Positions 12,814-15,970 of a stretch of DNA of 15,970 nt are shown here, in pieces. The notes beneath the pieces are model-generated. The model saw only the letters and a list, made by a program, of their open reading frames with translations, ran no database searches and was not told the origin of the DNA. Origin of the DNA: DATLAN01 sp035527455 (lineage in GTDB: Bacteria; Planctomycetota; Planctomycetia; Pirellulales; Thermoguttaceae); assembly GCA_035527455.1 (NCBI GenBank), contig DATLAN010000585.1:1-15970 (forward strand), read 5' to 3'. The position numbers and the translations under genes were made by a program. How positions within the stretch are numbered: position 1 is the first letter of the stretch; every line of letters starts with the position of its first letter.

Positions 12814-14274
12814 CTACAGACCGGCTGTCAATTCGCACAAGTCTTCAGCGATCCGTCCATCTGTTTCCAGAAGCTTGCGCACCCCGTCAGAGATTTGCGG
12901 GGCCAGGCCTACCCGCTGGATCGTCCATGTGGCATACTGGGGAAACTGCGTCAAGAATCGCTCGACATGTCCGTCAAGAACCGGCATGTCGCTTACGAGT
13001 CTATCGGCTGATCGTTTGCACGACCCGAAGCGAATTACGGAGTTCTTTTCGTCCAGCGCCACCAAGTCAATCTCCGTACGTCCGCCATCCCAATAACCTT
13101 GAATCCGGTGGGTCAGGCTGAAATCCCCTATCTGCTTCCGGCTGCGTTCTTCGTACAATGCGCCGACAAGCTTCTCGAAGGCCCTTCCCTCCACGTCAAA
13201 CAGCCGCTGGTTCGCGGTAGAAACCAGTTCCTCGACTGGTCGGAAATTGAGTGCCGTGACGGGGTTGGCAATGGCCGCCAGCCAGGCTTGAAGGAAATTG
13301 TCCGCCAGGTAGTAACGGTTGCGACGCGCCTTGGGTCTCGCAAAGATCGGTAGTCGTTTCTCGATCAACCGATACCGTTCCGTCAAGACTTTCAGATAGC
13401 CGCCGACCTGTTCCGAGCTGTCGCCACTGACCTGCCGAACGTTTTCGACCAGGTCCTTGTGCGTACAACCGCCGTGCCGCGCGATGAACTTCAGCACCAC
13501 GTCGTATCGACCGTGCAGTTCCTTGAGGAACCAGTTGTCCGCCTCGGTCCGCAACGGAGATGAGCTTTCGAAGAAAATGCGCCGGAGCAAGGCCGTTCGG
13601 TTGCTGGCCAACACGCCTTGTTCATAGCAGTCTCGGTAGAACTTCGGCACGCCTTCGAACAGGGTCCAGAGGAAAAGCAGTCGATCCGGCGAAGTGTCGG
13701 CATGCTCGTGGAGGATTACCAGGACCGAGGCGATGTCCAGGTGCGAAAGGGCAATCTCGTCCGTCGTGCGGTTGTACAACGGGGCCGAACGATTCTCCAA
13801 GATCGCGGTCATCTCGGTATGGATCGACCCGAGCACGATGAGCCCGCCCGGCACACGGTCGGCTTCCGAGGAAAGTGCATCAACCACCGCTTGCAACGAC
13901 GAGCAAAACGGCTGCAAGAGCCGCCGGTTGAAGTACTGGAACTCGTCGAGCACCACCACGTAGCCTGCCCGGGCGAGCGAGCCGATCAGTTGCGCAAATT
14001 CGGCCAACGTCGTTGGGCTGTTGAACCGGTCAGCCGGTACGCCAAAGCTCTCCATCGCGTCAACAACGGCAGATAGCACGCCGGCCGGCCCGGAATCCGG
14101 GATCTGGACGTAAAAGACCGGCCGCGCCGCCGTCCTTTGGATCGCCTGCTGGATCAGCGTTGTCTTTCCGATCCTTCGGCGACCGGTCATCTTGGCGAAG
14201 AACCAGCGATTCCGGCTGAGGATCTCGGCGATCAGCCTCAACTCCTCACTACGGCCGTAGAATCCCCATGGCAT
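12814..14274 (-). CDS. AAA+ ATPase with winged-helix and PD-(D/E)XK-like C-terminus (ATPase_2/DUF234 type)
   Basis: This 486-aa protein resembles the archaeal-type ATPase family often fused to DUF234. It opens with FYGRSEEL (5-12), then Walker A GRRRIGKTTL (31-40), Walker B VVVLDEFQYF (106-115) and a sensor-like IVLGS (146-150). Residues 255-320 look like a winged helix (KDLVENVRQVSGDSSEQVGG). The C-terminal part has a restriction-endonuclease-like pattern: Glu363 in DVEGRAFEKLV, Asp403 in EIDLVAL and Lys420 in RFGSCKRS. The usual Glu of the E-x-K motif is Ser418, so nuclease activity is doubtful. The ATG has a GGAG 8 nt upstream. It may act in genome maintenance or defence, but the family's function is poorly known and no defence genes surround it. 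Confidence 0.85.
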   Translation of the reverse strand: MPWGFYGRSEELRLIAEILSRNRWFFAKMTGRRRIGKTTLIQQAIQRTAARPVFYVQIPDSGPAGVLSAVVDAMESFGVPADRFNSPTTLAEFAQLIGSLARAGYVVVLDEFQYFNRRLLQPFCSSLQAVVDALSSEADRVPGGLIVLGSIHTEMTAILENRSAPLYNRTTDEIALSHLDIASVLVILHEHADTSPDRLLFLWTLFEGVPKFYRDCYEQGVLASNRTALLRRIFFESSSPLRTEADNWFLKELHGRYDVVLKFIARHGGCTHKDLVENVRQVSGDSSEQVGGYLKVLTERYRLIEKRLPIFARPKARRNRYYLADNFLQAWLAAIANPVTALNFRPVEELVSTANQRLFDVEGRAFEKLVGALYEERSRKQIGDFSLTHRIQGYWDGGRTEIDLVALDEKNSVIRFGSCKRSADRLVSDMPVLDGHVERFLTQFPQYATWTIQRVGLAPQISDGVRKLLETDGRIAEDLCELTAGL

Positions 14275-14298
14275 GAGTTGCGCTCCGCAAGATAAAAC

Positions 14299-14327
14299 AT
14301 ATTACCTTAATGGATTGTACGTCGTAA
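14299..14327 (-). promoter_or_regulatory. Possible promoter for the AAA+ ATPase
   Basis: On the minus strand TTACGA (complement of 14322-14327), 17 nt and TAATAT (complement of 14299-14304) lie about 25 bp upstream of the ATG in an AT-rich patch that stands out from the surrounding sequence. The -10 box is fair and the -35 box weak. Confidence 0.4.
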
Positions 14328-14430
14328 GTCCTTACTGTGCAACAGGAAACAATCAAGAGTTTCCAGTTCCTGTGGATTCGACCGGTGGATTCCTGCACGT
14401 GGGCCGAAGAACGAGGCTCGCGTGATGGGC

Positions 14431-15582
14431 TCAAGCGTTGGATTTCTCATGCCGGGGTCTTGCCCGTCGATTTCCCCAACGTCCTCTGTCGCTCAGCCAC
14501 TGTTGCGTCCAGCGTTTCAGCCGAACCAATTGGGCGCGGGGTACGGCAAGCGGATAGTGGCTGCACCGGAAGATGGGCACCATGCGTGTGGCGAGGTGCC
14601 GCTTCCCTTGCAGCGAACCGACGCCCAGATCGAAGAGGCCGTCTCCTCGCTCGAAGCCGTCTTCAATGGTGCGGACCAGCAGAGCGCCGCCGGCACCTTC
14701 TCGGAAAACGGCCGCGTCGTAGCCCGCCCGCAAGCCGTAAACCCGGTCGCTGCAACGATAGTTGTAGGCGAACGCCGATGGTTGCCCGGCCAGGTACAAC
14801 AGGTTCAGGTCGACCATCCCGGCCTTCGCGGCGGCGGCGTGGGCCTCGCGGAAGAAGGGCCTGACGGACGGGTGCGTCAGCGTGGTCCCGTCGGTCGACG
14901 CCCCTTGCCAGCTTCGTCGGGCAATCGCTTCGCAGGCGTCGTAGAGATCCCAACGGGGATCGGCCTCACCCAGGAGTTCGCCACCGGGCCGGTAACGCAG
15001 GTAGACCACGTCGCCCAGCTTGGCGAGGCTGCGCTCGTAGCGGCGGTGGTTGCTGCGCCACTTGCCGGTTTGGCCGGCCGTGTAGTCGTCGAAAGTTCCG
15101 GCGAACTCGACCACGGCCGTCCGATTCCAGACGGACTGCTTGGGGTGGAAGCCGGCGCTGCGCATAGCGCGTGCCGTCGGCTCGCAAGCGGTCCGGCCGA
15201 TCCAGCGCAGCTCCATGATGTCCCAATCGCGAGGGCTGCGGCGGCAGTGTTCCAGCCCGGCGGCGAGCGTGGCCATCGGATCCGCGCCGAGCGGCCCGTA
15301 GAACGACCCCCAGTCGTGCAGGGGATAGGTCAAGATGCGCAGCCGGCCCACTTTGGTCGCTTCGCGTCGCACGACCAACGGAAGGATGCCGCTGGGGCCT
15401 TGGCGGGAAAAGACGATCAGCGTCCGCAGCTTCTGACCCGCGCCGAAGTGCTTCCAATAGATCTCCAGCCATTCCAGCGTGTGGAAGAACGAGGCCCGTT
15501 GCGTCTCGGCCAGCAGCCTGTGCCAGAGCGGTCGGTACACGGCCAGATCTTCGATCCGGTTGATCTCTTCGACGTAAGCCAT
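14431..15582 (-). CDS. GNAT-fold acyltransferase, BioF2/FemAB-like (Acetyltransf_6)
   Basis: This 383-aa protein has the double-GNAT layout of the CelD/BimA-type BioF2-like acetyltransferases and FemAB relatives, often linked to exopolysaccharide or cell-envelope modification. Residues 1-160 form the first half (SFFHTLEWLEIYWKHFG, then ILPLVVRRE). The second half starts with KWRSNHRRYERSLAKLGDV (174-192), the typical basic helix, and continues with LLYLAGQPSAFAYNYR (261-276), YGLRAGYD (282-289) and FDLGVGSLQGKRHLA (317-331). The ATG at 15582 is preferred because codons upstream encode only the translation of a G-rich repeat; there is no Shine-Dalgarno. The extreme C-terminus is basic. No exopolysaccharide cluster is in view, so the substrate is unknown. 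Confidence 0.85.
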   Translation of the reverse strand: MAYVEEINRIEDLAVYRPLWHRLLAETQRASFFHTLEWLEIYWKHFGAGQKLRTLIVFSRQGPSGILPLVVRREATKVGRLRILTYPLHDWGSFYGPLGADPMATLAAGLEHCRRSPRDWDIMELRWIGRTACEPTARAMRSAGFHPKQSVWNRTAVVEFAGTFDDYTAGQTGKWRSNHRRYERSLAKLGDVVYLRYRPGGELLGEADPRWDLYDACEAIARRSWQGASTDGTTLTHPSVRPFFREAHAAAAKAGMVDLNLLYLAGQPSAFAYNYRCSDRVYGLRAGYDAAVFREGAGGALLVRTIEDGFERGDGLFDLGVGSLQGKRHLATRMVPIFRCSHYPLAVPRAQLVRLKRWTQQWLSDRGRWGNRRARPRHEKSNA

Positions 15583-15599
15583 GCGGGGAGGGGAAGGGA

Positions 15600-15635
15600 G
15601 GGATTGGGGATTGGGGATTGGGGATTGGGGATTGG
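15600..15635. repeat. GGGGATT heptamer tandem repeat
   Basis: Four copies of the heptamer (the first one base short) plus a partial unit give four evenly spaced G-runs on the plus strand, which could form a G-quadruplex. It lies 18 bp upstream of the acyltransferase ATG, so on the mRNA-sense strand it is a C-rich leader or promoter region. Confidence 0.85.
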
Positions 15636-15665
15636 CGCGTTTGACGTAATCGGTTGGATATTCGC

Positions 15666-15692
15666 GTTTAGCGGGCGGGCTTGCCCGCCGTT
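15666..15692. repeat. Single arm of the 4.3-kb hairpin repeat
   Basis: These 27 nt are identical to the first 27 nt of the arm at 4313-4340, including the internal GGCGGGC/GCCCGCC hairpin. The facing second arm is absent, so this is a solitary or truncated copy. Confidence 0.85.
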
Positions 15693-15970
15693 TGGCGGCA
15701 TTGGGAGGCAGACGCCATGCGGAGCAATCGGCATGCCGCGGGTGCCGTTTGCGGTGCGAGGAGTTCCGCTTGGCGATCCGCAACCTTTTGGCACACAACG
15801 GGTTAGTCGCCCAAAGCGACCTGCAACGGCTGCCGCCGACACCGCCGACCGGTGGTGAGCAAAACCCGCACCGTCGACCGGCATGTAGCCAAAAGGCAAC
15901 TATGACATCCCGTCTCGTGATCCAACGACATGGTGAGCCGCGGCGTTAGCCGTCGGCTTTGCCGACTTGT
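15693..15970. other. Non-coding right end
   Basis: I see no credible gene here on either strand. CGGCATGCCG near 15729-15738 is a 10-bp palindrome. The last 40 bases include a GTCGGC-TTT-GCCGAC hairpin preceded by a Gly/Cys-codon-like GC-rich stretch, similar in plan to the other hairpin arms, and may be the first arm of another repeat cut by the window edge. Confidence 0.4.

Noticed and set aside
15692..15949. 85-codon plus-strand frame at the right edge
   Set aside because: It has no Shine-Dalgarno and no recognisable domain, and it begins beside a repeat arm.

Overview
The window looks like chromosomal DNA of a planctomycete, probably Pirellulales-like. The reasons are high GC, an SHD1 (SLA1 homology domain 1) segment in an exported protein, a Tat-type Gfo/Idh/MocA oxidoreductase, an Flp-like pilin of the type seen in that phylum, an ECF sigma factor coupled to a YfbK-like vWA protein, and many short hairpin-pair repeats between genes. 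The lineage is inferred from these families, not proven.

Left block (1-5991, all on the minus strand). Read in transcription order, the first gene encodes an exported protein with SHD1, an alpha-helical middle and a C-terminal FMN-binding domain carrying a T-G-A-T flavinylation motif. Next comes a 918-aa membrane iron-sulfur protein that appears to be a NapH-NapG fusion with three repeated extracytoplasmic modules and up to six [4Fe-4S] sites. Then follow an ECF sigma factor and, in ATGA overlap with it, a vWA protein that runs off the left edge. The first two genes look like a flavin plus Fe-S electron-transfer pair acting across and outside the membrane, similar in parts to NosR/NapGH. This is the most interesting content of the window.

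Middle block. A 460-base gap with a hairpin-pair repeat and a good promoter precedes an EF-G-family GTPase on the plus strand (6452-8563). Convergent to it is a Phd/YefM-RelE type toxin-antitoxin pair (9218-8706, minus), with a promoter overlapped by TGTAC operator boxes. Divergent from the pair is a Tat-exported Gfo/Idh/MocA oxidoreductase (9447-10835, plus).

Right block. An Flp-like pilin (11256-11588, plus) ends in a strong intrinsic terminator. After it come an unexplained inverted-repeat structure (11734-11862), a methyltransferase with a signal peptide (minus), an AAA+ ATPase with a PD-(D/E)XK-like tail (minus) and a BioF2/FemAB-like acetyltransferase (minus). The right end (15583-15970) is non-coding and holds a G-rich heptamer repeat, a single arm of the 4.3-kb hairpin repeat and a further hairpin at the edge. 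No rRNA, tRNA, transposase or CRISPR array was found.
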